A stretch of 64,000 nt of DNA, taken from positions 912,001-976,000 of the forward strand of contig NZ_JABJUQ010000007.1 in assembly GCF_013155385.1 (NCBI RefSeq), given 5' to 3'. How positions within the stretch are numbered: the stretch's first letter is position 1; each line of letters starts with the position of its first letter. Origin of the DNA: Bacillus sp. WMMC1349. GTDB taxonomy: Bacteria; Bacillota; Bacilli; Bacillales; Bacillaceae. A program made the translations under genes and the position numbers. Positions 8,223-17,740 of the stretch are shown piece after piece. The notes under the pieces were generated by a model that worked only from the letters and a program-made list of their open reading frames with translations, was not told the origin of the DNA and did not search any database.

Positions 8223-8993
8223 TTGAAGGTTTTCAGCGGACTATTAAAAAAGGACATAGTGATCTCAAGGTTCTGGTCTATTATATGGTTGATATTAACC
8301 ATCTTGATCATGATCGGAAGTTCTTTAATTGCTTATTATGAACACGAACCGTTGTTCATGTTTGGATTATTAGTATTCCTTTTACTATGTCAAAGCTTTT
8401 ACAGTCCGAGTATTATGCTCAGTCAGCTTCGACTTGAAGGGAAAACACAAATCTGGCTTTATAATCCAAACAACAGTTTTGTCTTACTTCTCTCCAAACT
8501 GGCAGCAGCTGCTGTTTATCAATTGATAGCACAACTGATCATCTTAATTTTTGGAATCATTGTCAGAAACCAGCTTGTGACGATTTCTATAGGTTTATAT
8601 TCTATGTGGGATCTATTGCTGATGAATGGTCTTGTCTTTTTTTGGGGAATGTTACTTTCAATGTGGGTCATGCTGATGTGGACTGTATATCAAGTGCTCG
8701 GGAAATATTCCGTATTGAAAAAAGTTCGTTGGTTGATTGTGTGCGTGCTTTTCTATAGTTACAGCCTGATTGAATATTATGCTTTAGGAAACCGTTTCAT
8801 AAAACAGGTCTGGGATTTATGGAATATACCCGTAAAAGCCGACTTCGATTTTGAATATCATGAAGCGTCAGGATGGTCTGTCACATTTTCTCAAGTAAAT
8901 CTTCCAGGAAATATGCTGATATATTATGCCGTTTTAGCCGTCTGTCTTTTCTATTTCTCTGGCAAGTTACTTGCGAAAAAAGTTGAGGTGTAA
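8223..8993 (+). CDS. yhcE: YhcE, membrane protein of an ABC-type operon
   Basis: The protein is 256 residues with about six hydrophobic helices (for example residues 16-38, 40-58, 98-118 and 172-190). It is probably the permease partner of an ATPase encoded downstream. The start is TTG 8223 with GGGAGG at 8209-8214. It is the first gene of a tight five-gene operon (yhcE-yhcF-yhcG-yhcH-yhcI) with overlaps throughout. Function is unproven. The arrangement of a GntR repressor, two ATPases and two permeases resembles the B. subtilis ytr operon that responds to cell-wall antibiotics. Confidence 0.82.
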   Translation: MKVFSGLLKKDIVISRFWSIIWLILTILIMIGSSLIAYYEHEPLFMFGLLVFLLLCQSFYSPSIMLSQLRLEGKTQIWLYNPNNSFVLLLSKLAAAAVYQLIAQLIILIFGIIVRNQLVTISIGLYSMWDLLLMNGLVFFWGMLLSMWVMLMWTVYQVLGKYSVLKKVRWLIVCVLFYSYSLIEYYALGNRFIKQVWDLWNIPVKADFDFEYHEASGWSVTFSQVNLPGNMLIYYAVLAVCLFYFSGKLLAKKVEV

Positions 8994-8997
8994 TGTG

Positions 8998-9378
8998 ATG
9001 GCGAGTGACTTTTCCTCATCAAAGCCGATATACCGTCAAATTGCTGAACAACTTTTCAAAAAAATCGTTCGGCTAGAAATGAAACCGGGCGAAAAACTGC
9101 CTTCTGTACGCGATTTGGCTGTCGAGACAAAGGTCAATCCGAATACGATTCAGAGAACGTATGCTGAAATGGAAAGGATGGGAATCGTTGAGATGAGACG
9201 AGGGCAAGGAACTTTTGTTGTCGAAAAAACAGACATGATCGACGAATTGAAACAGAAAATGCGTACAGACGTGATTGGACAATTTGTAAGAAACATGGAA
9301 GAACTTGGTCTCTCAAAACAGGAAATGTTGTTTGAACTTGACCGCTATTTGCAGGAAGGAGAGCCAAATGAATATTGA
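8998..9378 (+). CDS. yhcF: GntR-family regulator YhcF (YtrA subfamily)
   Basis: The protein is 126 residues. The winged helix-turn-helix (about residues 10-75) contains PIYRQIAEQLFKKIV and VNPNTIQRTYAEMERMG, the hallmark of GntR proteins. The effector part is very short, which defines the YtrA subfamily usually found beside ABC transporters. ATG 8998 is 4 nt after the yhcE stop, and TTGAGGTG within the yhcE end serves as the ribosome binding site. It overlaps yhcG by 11 nt. It probably represses its own operon at the dyad 8180-8199. Confidence 0.88.
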   Translation: MASDFSSSKPIYRQIAEQLFKKIVRLEMKPGEKLPSVRDLAVETKVNPNTIQRTYAEMERMGIVEMRRGQGTFVVEKTDMIDELKQKMRTDVIGQFVRNMEELGLSKQEMLFELDRYLQEGEPNEY

Positions 9379-10066
9379 ACTGAAAAATGTGATGAAAAAA
9401 TACGGGAACCAATTTGCTTTAAAAGATGTTTCTTTATCATTGTCATCAGGAAAAATCTACGGATTGATCGGTCCAAATGGAAGTGGCAAATCAACACTTT
9501 TAAAGATTATCGGCGGGCTCTGTTTTCCTGATTCAGGAACGGTGTTAGTTGGAGATCAACGAGCTGAGCGGACAATGCTTAAAAATATCGCTTATTTAAC
9601 CGAGCTTGATATGTTTTATGAGCATTTTCAAGTGAAGGATGTGATTCGTTTTTATGATAGCCAATTTGCAGATTTTCAGCTTGAAAAAGCATTTACTATT
9701 TTAAAAGAAATGAAGATTGATTATAAGAAAAAGTTAAAACATCTATCTAAAGGAAACAGGGGCAAGGTGAAACTTGTGCTGGCTCTCGCGCGAGATGCTC
9801 CAGTTGTTCTCTTAGATGAACCATTGTCAGGTCTAGATCCGGTAGTTAGAGAGTCGATTGTGAGAAGTCTTCTTTCATGGCTTCATTTTGAAGAACAGAC
9901 AGTGGTTATCGCTACACATGAGATCAGTGAGATCGAACAAATTCTTGATGAGGTAATAGTCGTCTCATCTGGTCTGGTGATGGAGAAAAAGAATGTTGAG
10001 GAGTTGCGCGAGGAATCAAAAATGTCACTGCTCAACTGGTATAAGGATGTTAATCAAAAACAATGA
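9368..10066 (+). CDS. yhcG: ABC transporter ATPase YhcG
   Basis: The protein is 232 residues with Walker A GPNGSGKST, a degenerate signature around LSKGNRGKV, and Walker B VVLLDEPLSGLDP followed by the switch histidine region IATHEIS. The ATG at 9368 follows AGGAAGGAG and overlaps the end of yhcF; an earlier in-frame start has no ribosome binding site. The likely membrane partner is YhcE. The LSKG form of the signature is common in small regulatory ABC exporters of Firmicutes. Confidence 0.9.
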   Translation: MNIELKNVMKKYGNQFALKDVSLSLSSGKIYGLIGPNGSGKSTLLKIIGGLCFPDSGTVLVGDQRAERTMLKNIAYLTELDMFYEHFQVKDVIRFYDSQFADFQLEKAFTILKEMKIDYKKKLKHLSKGNRGKVKLVLALARDAPVVLLDEPLSGLDPVVRESIVRSLLSWLHFEEQTVVIATHEISEIEQILDEVIVVSSGLVMEKKNVEELREESKMSLLNWYKDVNQKQ

Positions 10067-10085
10067 AAGGCGGTAGAAAATACGA

Positions 10086-11015
10086 ATGGGAACGCTTCTG
10101 CAATTACAAAATGTTTCAAAGGTGATCAAAGGAAAGAAAATTATTGATGGACTAAGTTTTGATGTGAAATCTGGGGAGATCTTCGGATTTTTAGGACCGA
10201 ATGGAGCAGGAAAGACAACGACGATCAGAATGATTGTCGGTCATATGAACATCTCGGATGGAGACATTTTGATCAACGGGGTAAATGTCAAAGACAATTT
10301 TGCCAAAGCTGCACAATATATTGGGGCGATCATTGAAAACCCTGAAATGTATAAATTTATGACAGGTTATCAAAACCTTATGCAATACGCACGAATGACA
10401 AAAGGGGTAACGAAAAGCAAAATCGATGAGATTATTGAGCTTGTCGGATTAAAGAACCGTATTCATGACAAAGTGAAAACATATTCATTGGGAATGAGAC
10501 AAAGGCTAGGACTTGCACAAGCCCTTTTGCACGATCCAAAGCTGTTGATTCTTGATGAACCTACAAATGGACTTGATCCAGCAGGGATTCGTGAGATTCG
10601 CCATTATTTAAGAAAACTGACAACAGAAAAAGACATGGCTGTGATTGTTTCAAGTCATTTGCTTGCAGAGATGGAGCTCATGTGCGACAGGTTTGCGATT
10701 ATTCAAAATGGCAAACTACGCGACATTCAAAATGTTCATGAGTCTGTTGATAATAAAGAGTACAAGGATCGCTATTTCTTCCATGCCAATGATGTGGATG
10801 CTCTTTTCCGCCATACATCTGATTTTGGAGACTGGCAAATTGAAAAAGTGGAAAACGGGATTGAAATCAATCTTAAAAAAGATGAAGTTCCAGACTTAAT
10901 CAAACATTTAACAGATAATGGGATTCGTTTGTTTGAAGTGAAAATAATAACTAAATCATTGGAAGACCGTTTCTTGGAAATTACTGGGAATAAGGAGGAA
11001 ACTCAACTTGCTTAA
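10086..11015 (+). CDS. yhcH: ABC transporter ATPase YhcH (BcrA type)
   Basis: The protein is 309 residues. The ATPase domain (1-230) has GPNGAGKTT, signature YSLGMRQRLGL and Walker B LLILDEPTNGLDP. An extra C-terminal domain of about 75 residues is typical of bacitracin/lantibiotic-type ATPases. AAAGGCGG precedes the ATG. It overlaps yhcI by 8 nt, indicating translational coupling with its cognate permease. Substrate unknown; drug or peptide export or sensing is inferred from family. Confidence 0.9.
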   Translation: MGTLLQLQNVSKVIKGKKIIDGLSFDVKSGEIFGFLGPNGAGKTTTIRMIVGHMNISDGDILINGVNVKDNFAKAAQYIGAIIENPEMYKFMTGYQNLMQYARMTKGVTKSKIDEIIELVGLKNRIHDKVKTYSLGMRQRLGLAQALLHDPKLLILDEPTNGLDPAGIREIRHYLRKLTTEKDMAVIVSSHLLAEMELMCDRFAIIQNGKLRDIQNVHESVDNKEYKDRYFFHANDVDALFRHTSDFGDWQIEKVENGIEINLKKDEVPDLIKHLTDNGIRLFEVKIITKSLEDRFLEITGNKEETQLA

Positions 11016-11937
11016 ACTCATCTATAATGAATGGATCAAAATATTTAGTCGAAAAGGTACATATGTCATGATCGGATTTTTGGTGGTTGCGGTCATCGGA
11101 TTCGGTACCATATTAAAAACTCATGGAGTCGGTGAAGCGGATCCTAATTGGCAAAAGGGATTAATTGGGCAAAATGAAGAGATGAAAAAAGAACTTAAAG
11201 ATCCTGATATGTCTGATTTAAAAGAAAGCCTTGAGGAATCAATTGCCATCAATGAATATCGACTCGAACATGATATATCAGACCAATATTCAATGTGGAA
11301 GTTTGTCGAAAAGAATACTTTAATGATATCATTTGTCGGTTTGTTTGTGATTACAATTGCAGCTGGAATTGTCGCTAGTGAGTTTAACTGGGGTACCATT
11401 AAGCTTCTAGTAATTCGCCCGGTCAGCCGTTTTAAAATTTTATTATCAAAATATTTGACGGTGCTATTGTTTGCTCTAAGCTTACTTTTGATTTTATTTA
11501 TCACATCAGGAGTTTCAGGTCTAGTGTTGTTCGGACCTGGTGATGGATCTGAGACTTATCTTACCTATGTCAATGGAAGTGTTCAAGAACACAATTTGTT
11601 GCTTTATCTCATCCAATACTACCTCCTAGATTCGATTTCGATTATGATGTTGGCGACAATGGCATTTATGATTTCAGCGGTATTTAGAAACAGTTTAATT
11701 GCTGTTGGGATTTCGATGTTTCTCTTATTCTCGGGCCCTATGATGACAAAATTGTTATCAATCTTTGACTGGGGAAAATATTTTTTGTTTGCCAATACAG
11801 ATCTGACAGTGTACTTTTACGGAAATCCGCCTGAAGGAATGACACTCGGCTTTTCCGTGGCCATCTTGGCGATCTATTTTGTTATCTTTCATCTGTTGGC
11901 ATTCTCAGTATTTAGCAAAAGAGATATTGCTTCATAG
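11008..11937 (+). CDS. yhcI: ABC transporter permease YhcI
   Basis: The protein is 309 residues: an N-terminal helix (about 14-34), a large hydrophilic segment, then five hydrophobic helices between 105 and 305, the ABC-2 permease layout. The start is TTG 11008 with TAAGGAGG directly upstream, inside the end of yhcH. It is the last gene of the operon and is followed by a strong terminator. It is the expected partner of YhcH. Confidence 0.88.
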   Translation: MLKLIYNEWIKIFSRKGTYVMIGFLVVAVIGFGTILKTHGVGEADPNWQKGLIGQNEEMKKELKDPDMSDLKESLEESIAINEYRLEHDISDQYSMWKFVEKNTLMISFVGLFVITIAAGIVASEFNWGTIKLLVIRPVSRFKILLSKYLTVLLFALSLLLILFITSGVSGLVLFGPGDGSETYLTYVNGSVQEHNLLLYLIQYYLLDSISIMMLATMAFMISAVFRNSLIAVGISMFLLFSGPMMTKLLSIFDWGKYFLFANTDLTVYFYGNPPEGMTLGFSVAILAIYFVIFHLLAFSVFSKRDIAS

Positions 11938-11950
11938 GAGTTGTTTTGAA

Positions 11951-11999
11951 GGGGCTATCCAAAAAGTTAGTATGTTTGACTTTTTGGAGGCTCTTTTTT
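11951..11999 (+). terminator. terminator of the yhcEFGHI operon
   Basis: GGGCTATCCAAAAAGT pairs with ACTTTTTGGAGGCTC (a few mismatches), followed by a T6 run. Its outer arms resemble the GGCTGTCC ends of the dispersed repeat family, so it may derive from such an element. Confidence 0.8.
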
Positions 12000-12198
12000 A
12001 TGCCCATTTCGCATGTGTCTATGGAAGAACCCAAAGATTAATGTACGAAACCTATCGAAGGACCAAAAACGAATAGGGTAAATCTGGAAAGGATATGCCT
12101 ATTTTGGAAAGTCTAATTTAAGACCCTTGGAAACTCCTATTTTTATGTAAGTTGTGGTATTCCTTGCCGTTTCGGGAGCTCATCATGTTTTGGACATA
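12000..12198. other. intergenic stretch without a recognisable gene
   Basis: I see no open frame with a ribosome binding site and no clear promoter. It lies between two terminators for converging transcripts (yhcI and cspB). Confidence 0.5.
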
Positions 12199-12233
12199 AC
12201 AAAAAGACTGCTGATTGGAAATCAGCAGTCTTT
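12199..12233 (-). terminator. terminator after cspB
   Basis: AAAAAGACTGCTGATT and AATCAGCAGTCTTT form a long perfect stem with a GGA loop. Read on the minus strand it ends the cspB transcript with a T5 tract. Confidence 0.88.
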
Positions 12234-12256
12234 GTATAAAGAGCACAGCTCTTTAA

Positions 12257-12547
<291 letters not shown>

Positions 12548-12573
12548 TTAAAGATAGTTCGAACAAAAATAAT

Positions 12574-12609
12574 TACCTTTACTTTACCAGTGTTTAAGCA
12601 AAATTACAA
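12574..12609 (-). promoter_or_regulatory. cspB promoter with long leader
   Basis: On the minus strand TTGTAA (complement of 12604-12609), a 17-bp spacer and TAAAGT (complement of 12581-12586) form a plausible sigma-A promoter. Transcription from about 12574 gives a leader of about 117 nt before the cspB start, the length typical for cold-shock leaders. Confidence 0.6.
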
Positions 12610-12635
12610 CCTTTAATCAAAATTTTTTTAAAAAA

Positions 12636-12683
12636 AATTAGCGCTAATTCCTACTTGACCGATTGGTTTTATTGTATTATATT
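12636..12683 (+). promoter_or_regulatory. tcyP promoter with upstream palindrome
   Basis: TTGACC (12655-12660), a 17-bp spacer and TATATT (12678-12683) form a sigma-A promoter. A perfect 14-bp palindrome AATTAGCGCTAATT at 12636-12649 sits just upstream of the -35 element. B. subtilis tcyP is repressed by CymR under sulfur-replete conditions; whether this palindrome is a CymR site cannot be told from sequence. Confidence 0.65.
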
Positions 12684-12718
12684 TTCTAATGTATCTAAAT
12701 GAAGGGGGCTTTTATGTG

Positions 12719-14104
12719 ATGGACTTTTTTACGATCATTAATATTTTTATCATGCTCTTTCTGATGGTGCTCCTTTATTTCATGCAAAAGAAGTATGTTT
12801 CGTTTTCGAAAAGAGTATTTACTGCTCTTGGACTCGGAATTGTATTTGGTTTTGCTGTACATTTTATATATGGTGCTTCTTCAGAAACAACCATCCAAAC
12901 GACAGATTGGTTTCGAATAATTGGAAACGGCTATGTGAAGTTTTTGCAGATGGTTGTGATTCCACTTGTCTTTATCTCAATTTTGGGTGCTTTTACAAAG
13001 CTTAGTCTGAAACATAGCATTGGAAAAATTAGCGGTCTTATCATTGGTTTGCTTATTGCTACAACTGCTGTAGCTGCTGCTGTGGGAATCGCCTCCACTC
13101 TTAGCTTTGATCTTCAAGCGATTCATATTGAAAAGGGAGACGCAGAACTGTCAAGGGGTGCAGAATTAAAACAGAAATCAGCAGATATGGAAGCCAAAAC
13201 ACTTCCACAACAAGTAGTTGAACTCCTGCCGGGAAACCCGTTTTTGGATTTTACAGGGGCAAGACCGACATCTACAATCGGAGTTGTTATTTTTGCGGCC
13301 TTTCTTGGGATAGCTTATCTTGGTGTGAAAAAAAAGCAGCCTGAACAAGCCGAACTTTTCAAAAAAATAGTTGATGCTGTATACGCGATCATTATGCGTG
13401 TTGTGACATTGATTTTAAGACTGACACCATATGGGGTGTTAGCAATTATGACAAATACGATTGCAACAAGTGATCTTGATAGTATTTTGAAACTTGGAAA
13501 GTTCGTTCTCGCCTCTTATGTGGCATTGATCGTCATGTTCGGTGTCCACCTATTGCTGATTACGGTCAGCGGGTTAAGTCCAATTACTTACTTGAAAAAG
13601 GCCGTTCCAGTGCTTATTTTCGCTTTTACTTCAAGATCAAGTGCTGGTGCCTTACCATTAAATATTAAAACACAAAGAAGTTTGGGTGTTCCTGAAGGGA
13701 TTGCCAACTTTGCCGGCTCATTTGGTTTATCAATTGGTCAAAACGGCTGTGCCGGTATTTATCCTGCGATGCTGGCGATTATGATCGCACCGACTGTCGG
13801 ACAAAATCCTCTGGAACCTTCATTTCTCTTGACAGTCATCGGGATTGTCGCAATTAGCTCTTTTGGTGTAGCAGGTGTCGGCGGTGGTGCAACATTTGCG
13901 GCACTTTTAGTACTGTCAGCTTTGAATATGCCAGTTGCCTTAGCGGGATTATTAATTTCGGTCGAACCGCTTATCGATATGGGACGGACAGCTCTTAATG
14001 TTAGTGGTAGTATGACTTCAGGACTTGTGACAAGTAAATTGACAAAAGAACTTGAAACAGATGTATATGATGATCATACAAATATTATTGAAGCTGAAAT
14101 GTAA
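12719..14104 (+). CDS. tcyP: L-cystine symporter TcyP
   Basis: The protein is 461 residues of the dicarboxylate/amino acid:cation symporter family, close in length to B. subtilis TcyP (YhcL). Hydrophobic helices lie throughout, and the family's conserved elements TSRSSAGALPLNI and SIGQNGCAGIYPAMLA are visible in the second half. GAAGGGGG at 12701-12708 precedes ATG 12719, with GTG 12716 possible. TcyP imports cystine as a sulfur source. A terminator shared with the converging gene follows. Confidence 0.93.
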   Translation: MDFFTIINIFIMLFLMVLLYFMQKKYVSFSKRVFTALGLGIVFGFAVHFIYGASSETTIQTTDWFRIIGNGYVKFLQMVVIPLVFISILGAFTKLSLKHSIGKISGLIIGLLIATTAVAAAVGIASTLSFDLQAIHIEKGDAELSRGAELKQKSADMEAKTLPQQVVELLPGNPFLDFTGARPTSTIGVVIFAAFLGIAYLGVKKKQPEQAELFKKIVDAVYAIIMRVVTLILRLTPYGVLAIMTNTIATSDLDSILKLGKFVLASYVALIVMFGVHLLLITVSGLSPITYLKKAVPVLIFAFTSRSSAGALPLNIKTQRSLGVPEGIANFAGSFGLSIGQNGCAGIYPAMLAIMIAPTVGQNPLEPSFLLTVIGIVAISSFGVAGVGGGATFAALLVLSALNMPVALAGLLISVEPLIDMGRTALNVSGSMTSGLVTSKLTKELETDVYDDHTNIIEAEM

Positions 14105-14145
14105 AAGGTTGGTCACCCTTGGTGGTAATCGACCGTCATAGACAC

Positions 14146-14189
14146 AAAAATCTGGTGAACCGCTCGAAGCAGTCACCAGATTTTATGTT
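14146..14189. terminator. terminator between tcyP and the converging gene
   Basis: AAAAATCTGGTGA (14146-14158) pairs with TCACCAGATTTT (14173-14184), with A and T tracts on each side, so it can work in both directions. Confidence 0.85.
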
Positions 14190-14214
14190 TTAAGGGGTGT
14201 TTGGACAGCTCCCG

Positions 14215-14514
14215 CTAATACGTGTTTCGGTCAATATTGTCCAGCAGCTCTTCAGCTTCATTGTAATTTGTTGTCGTATGTGTATGCTGTTGGTTCTTAT
14301 CATTTGAATGTGTTTGATTTTGCTCAGTCTGTCTTTTTTCTCTTGTCGAAAATGCTTGTTTAAACAGTTCTGCTGGATTTAACATTCCATCCTGTGTTTT
14401 CATTGTAAACATCTTCATCACACGTTTGCGAATTTCTGGTGAAAAGGCCGCAGATATAGCTGCAGAACCAACGATTAATACAGCTGGGTGAATACCAGTT
14501 CTTCTTCTAAACAA
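14215..14514 (-). CDS. small membrane-anchored hypothetical protein (YhcM position)
   Basis: The protein is 99 residues. Basic N-terminus MFRRRTGIHP, a hydrophobic segment AVLIVGSAAISAAFS (about 11-25), then a hydrophilic tail rich in Gln, His, Asn and Thr. The start is TTG (complement of 14512-14514) with a perfect AAAGGAGG 8 nt upstream. In B. subtilis yhcM lies between tcyP and yhcN, so it may be the positional equivalent, but I cannot confirm this from sequence. Function unknown. Confidence 0.7.
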   Translation of the reverse strand: MFRRRTGIHPAVLIVGSAAISAAFSPEIRKRVMKMFTMKTQDGMLNPAELFKQAFSTREKRQTEQNQTHSNDKNQQHTHTTTNYNEAEELLDNIDRNTY

Positions 14515-14561
14515 AGGATCAACCTCCTTTTTACTAATACTTTGCCCTGGGCAAGTTTGTT

Positions 14562-16376
14562 TTATTCTTCACTTCTAACAGGGGATTTTAAGCGATGTTT
14601 TTCAAAAAAGCTGAAAATGGCCGTGTAAACACTGACTTTACTTTCCCTTTTTGAAAAACCATGCCCTTCATCTTCCATGATGAGATATTCGATCTCTCTT
14701 CCCCATTTTTTCAACTGATCAACGACTTGATCCGATTCCTCTTTGACAACACGGGGATCATTTTTACCTTGAACAACTAGCATTGGTCGTATCATCTTTT
14801 TTAAATAGGTAATTGGTGAATCGGCTGTCATTTTTATTCGATCCCTGTCTGGATGACCGACCCACTTTTCTGTGTGCGGTCGCCAAAATTCAGGAACTGA
14901 TTTAACAAATGTAAACAAGTTGCTAACACCGCAAATATCAACGACAGCTTGAAAATACTCAGGATGCCTACCATGTAATAAAAGAGCCATGTATCCACCA
15001 TAACTGCCGCCTAATAGAAACAGTTTTTCACGATCAACGACTTTTTGATCAATGAGCCAATCGATTCCAGCAATCATATCAAGACGTGGTCCATCCCCCC
15101 AATCTTGTTCAACCATTTTGTAAAATGTGTAGCCATAGTTTTCTGAACCTCGAAAATTTGGTGCAAATACTTGGTAGCCCATTTTAGTTGCGATTTGAAA
15201 GATGTCATAAAACTTTAATTGTTCGGCATACTGAGGTCCACCATGCGGCCAAATGATTGTCCAACCATTTGCATCTTTGTAATTAGGTTTATACAACAAA
15301 CCCTCGATTGTCCGTCCATCAAAAGATCGATAATTGATTACCTCTGGATCAGCAAGTTCCTCTTTAGAAAAACCGGGAACATTATGTTTTGTTAATTGGC
15401 ACCATTCAGTTTGGCTCTCCTTTTTTACATAAATATTATCTGGTTTACTAGGTGTTGAACCAAGCAAATAAAGGGCACCAGACTTTGTGCAACACACTTT
15501 TTTAACAGATGAACATGGGCAACATATCGTGCTGGTCTCTCCTGTTTGAATCTCATATTGATAAATGATATCTTTAACGCCTTTTTTTCCAATTAAGTAT
15601 AAGTACTTTCCATTTGGATCAGCATGTATGGAAGTCAAGTCTGTTTTGTCTATCAAGAGAAGTGGAGTAAAGGTGTTGGAAGAAATTGTGTATGATGCCA
15701 GATATGAAAACTCTGAATCATAATTTGTGGTGACATATAAGATATCATTTGTTGAGAAATATGATGCATAGAACTTATGCGCTTTTTTATCATCAGGCAC
15801 AATTGGTGTTATATGTCCGTCTGCTGTTTGAACCACACAAACAGAGTGGCTATTGACAAACGAAACATGAAAACTAAATGCTTTTTCATTCGGACTTACA
15901 TCACTGAGTTGTGATACCCCATCAGTTCCCGTAAAAATAAGCTTTTCGTTCCTTGTCAGAAGATCAAATTGATATGTATTTAAAAAAACTGGATTATTTT
16001 TGGAAGATGTGTAGTAAACAGAATGATTGACGATGTTAGGTTCGAAGTGGCGATCTTGTTGATTTCCGTTTAATAATTGAGATTCTCCTTCTGAGGAGGA
16101 AAATTGATATAAACTGTGTTGTTCGTTTCCGTCTTGATCAAAACCGGCAATTATAAAGGAACCGTCTTTACTGTAGGTCATTCCATTGCAATTTTGATTG
16201 AAAAAAGTGAGTTGATAAGGATATGGATGTGAAAGATCCATTGCCCATATGTTTGGTTTACCATTTAGATTGGTGTTAAAGACAAGTTGTGTTTCATTAG
16301 GATGGATACAAAAATCTGTTATTTGTAAAACGTAAAACATTTTTTTTGCTCTCGAAAAAGTGTTTGTTAATGTCAT
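14562..16376 (-). CDS. prolyl oligopeptidase-family (S9) serine peptidase
   Basis: The protein is 604 residues. The N-terminal part (about 1-340) has WD/beta-propeller-like repeats such as AMDLSHPYPYQLTFF. The C-terminal alpha/beta hydrolase (about 350-600) carries the nucleophile motif GGSYGGYM with Ser458, Asp540 in NDPRVV and His572 in DEGHGF, so the triad is complete. It lacks a signal peptide, so it should act in the cytoplasm on short peptides or acylated aminoacyl peptides. GGGGGT precedes the ATG. I do not recall it at this place in B. subtilis, so it is a lineage-specific insertion. Specificity is unknown. Confidence 0.88.
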   Translation of the reverse strand: MTLTNTFSRAKKMFYVLQITDFCIHPNETQLVFNTNLNGKPNIWAMDLSHPYPYQLTFFNQNCNGMTYSKDGSFIIAGFDQDGNEQHSLYQFSSSEGESQLLNGNQQDRHFEPNIVNHSVYYTSSKNNPVFLNTYQFDLLTRNEKLIFTGTDGVSQLSDVSPNEKAFSFHVSFVNSHSVCVVQTADGHITPIVPDDKKAHKFYASYFSTNDILYVTTNYDSEFSYLASYTISSNTFTPLLLIDKTDLTSIHADPNGKYLYLIGKKGVKDIIYQYEIQTGETSTICCPCSSVKKVCCTKSGALYLLGSTPSKPDNIYVKKESQTEWCQLTKHNVPGFSKEELADPEVINYRSFDGRTIEGLLYKPNYKDANGWTIIWPHGGPQYAEQLKFYDIFQIATKMGYQVFAPNFRGSENYGYTFYKMVEQDWGDGPRLDMIAGIDWLIDQKVVDREKLFLLGGSYGGYMALLLHGRHPEYFQAVVDICGVSNLFTFVKSVPEFWRPHTEKWVGHPDRDRIKMTADSPITYLKKMIRPMLVVQGKNDPRVVKEESDQVVDQLKKWGREIEYLIMEDEGHGFSKRESKVSVYTAIFSFFEKHRLKSPVRSEE

Positions 16377-16497
16377 TTTCTACCCCCTGATTATATTATT
16401 CCATTTTTATCATAACAGAAACTGGATTTTCCTTGGGTGAATAAATCAAATTTAAAAGAAAAACCTATAAGTAAATGATTAAAGGAGGAAATATGAA

Positions 16498-17085
16498 ATG
16501 TTCAATAAGAAAAAAGGTGCAATAACTGCTTTTCTTTTCCCTTTATTGTTCACCGCAGGTTGTGGAATGGCCAATCAAGGAGAAAATGAGCGCCGTGATC
16601 AAAATGACGTGCTACAAAATGTGACGGACAGAAATGATAGAAACAACATAAATGATGGAACAAATGTAAGCGAACGGATCAATAGAGATGACAGAATGGA
16701 TGTCACATACAGAAATCCTGATCGAAATGTAAACGAGAATAACAATAATAACAATATGGATGTTGCAGATAAAGTTGCTGATAAGGTCACAGACTTAAAA
16801 GAAGTCAGACATGCCAATGTGATTGTTACCAATCGAAATGCTTATGTAGCCGTTGTTTTAAAAGGGAATCCGAAAGGCGATATAACTGGAGATCTAAAGA
16901 AGAAAATCTCCAATAAAGTAAAAAGAACTGACAAAGACATAAACAATGTATTTGTTTCGGCAAACCCGGATTTTGTTGACCGGATGAGGAATTATGGAGA
17001 TAGGATTCAAAATGGCGAACCAATTGAAGGTATTTTTGACGAATTTGGTGAAACAATCAACAGAATATTTCCCCAACAAAGATAA
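16498..17085 (+). CDS. yhcN: YhcN-type spore lipoprotein
   Basis: The protein is 195 residues. The signal peptide ends in the lipobox LFTAGC with the lipidated Cys at residue 22. A long Asn/Asp/Arg-rich linker (about 28-92) leads to the YhcN/YlaJ domain (about 95-190), containing HANVIVTNRNAYVAVVL. Family members are made in the forespore and found in the spore inner membrane, where they help germination. AAAGGAGG at 16481-16488 favours ATG 16498 over an out-of-frame ATG 5 nt before. TGAATA near 16438 could be a sigma-G -35, but no good -10 is at the right distance. Confidence 0.9.
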   Translation: MFNKKKGAITAFLFPLLFTAGCGMANQGENERRDQNDVLQNVTDRNDRNNINDGTNVSERINRDDRMDVTYRNPDRNVNENNNNNNMDVADKVADKVTDLKEVRHANVIVTNRNAYVAVVLKGNPKGDITGDLKKKISNKVKRTDKDINNVFVSANPDFVDRMRNYGDRIQNGEPIEGIFDEFGETINRIFPQQR

Positions 17086-17103
17086 GGAAAAACATACTAA
17101 CAT

Positions 17104-17147
17104 TAGTAGCGCAGACCAAGACCGCGGTTTGTGCTGCTATTTTTTTA
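17104..17147 (+). terminator. terminator after yhcN
   Basis: TAGTAGCGCAGACC (17104-17117) pairs with GGTTTGTGCTGCTA (17126-17139) using G-U pairs, followed by a T7 tract. Confidence 0.8.
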
Positions 17148-17259
17148 GTGGACTATAAACAGACCAACTTCACACCGTTATATAGGATGCCGGGTCCTCC
17201 GAGATCGTGTATAAGAAAATGGAATCGATCTACAATTGGTTAAAAAGGAGGGAGACAAA

Positions 17260-17740
17260 TGAAACATGAAGTGCAATGGTTATTTATAATCAGCATCGCC
17301 AATGTAAAGAGATTGACCATAATTGCCCCTCTTATGAACAACTTCATAAAAAATTAACTCATCAAGTTTGAAACAATCAGAAGACAAAGGAATCGCCCTC
17401 CTTGAAGCTGCAAAAACCTCTTGGCCAAGACGTACGAACAGGTCAAAGATGACGCAAGGCACATCAAAAAAAGAAACAGCTTGAAACAATATGGTTGAAC
17501 TTTCAAATGAACATAAAGAGTATCAAGTACTTCGATCATTTCCAGTGATAGGGGAAACATCAGCTGTTTGAATCATTGGCGATATAAGACATTAAGAATT
17601 ATTAACTTTTAAATGCCTATTATGCGTGATCAGTCGGGTAATACTGACAGGACAACGTTTTATGATTAAAACGATAACAAACAAATGAAAACCGCAACCT
17701 CTGAGAAAATCTCATAAAGCTGTGTCAATTGCGTGATAAA
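17260..17740 (+). pseudogene. decayed IS110-family transposase remnant
   Basis: No long frame is open, but translated fragments in shifting frames match the C-terminal transposase_20 region of IS110 elements. FPVIGETSAV and IIGDIRH near 17528-17590 correspond to the conserved PGIGE..A and GDIRRF motifs. A DQSGNTDR fragment near 17630 and a SHKAVSIA-like end near 17715 follow in order. Several stops and frameshifts interrupt them. The first part (17260-17500) keeps a ribosome binding site plus ATG but I cannot align it. The element is long dead. Confidence 0.5.

Noticed and set aside
16438..16480. Sigma-G promoter for yhcN
   Set aside because: TGAATA is present, but no CATnnTA-like -10 lies 17-18 bp downstream.
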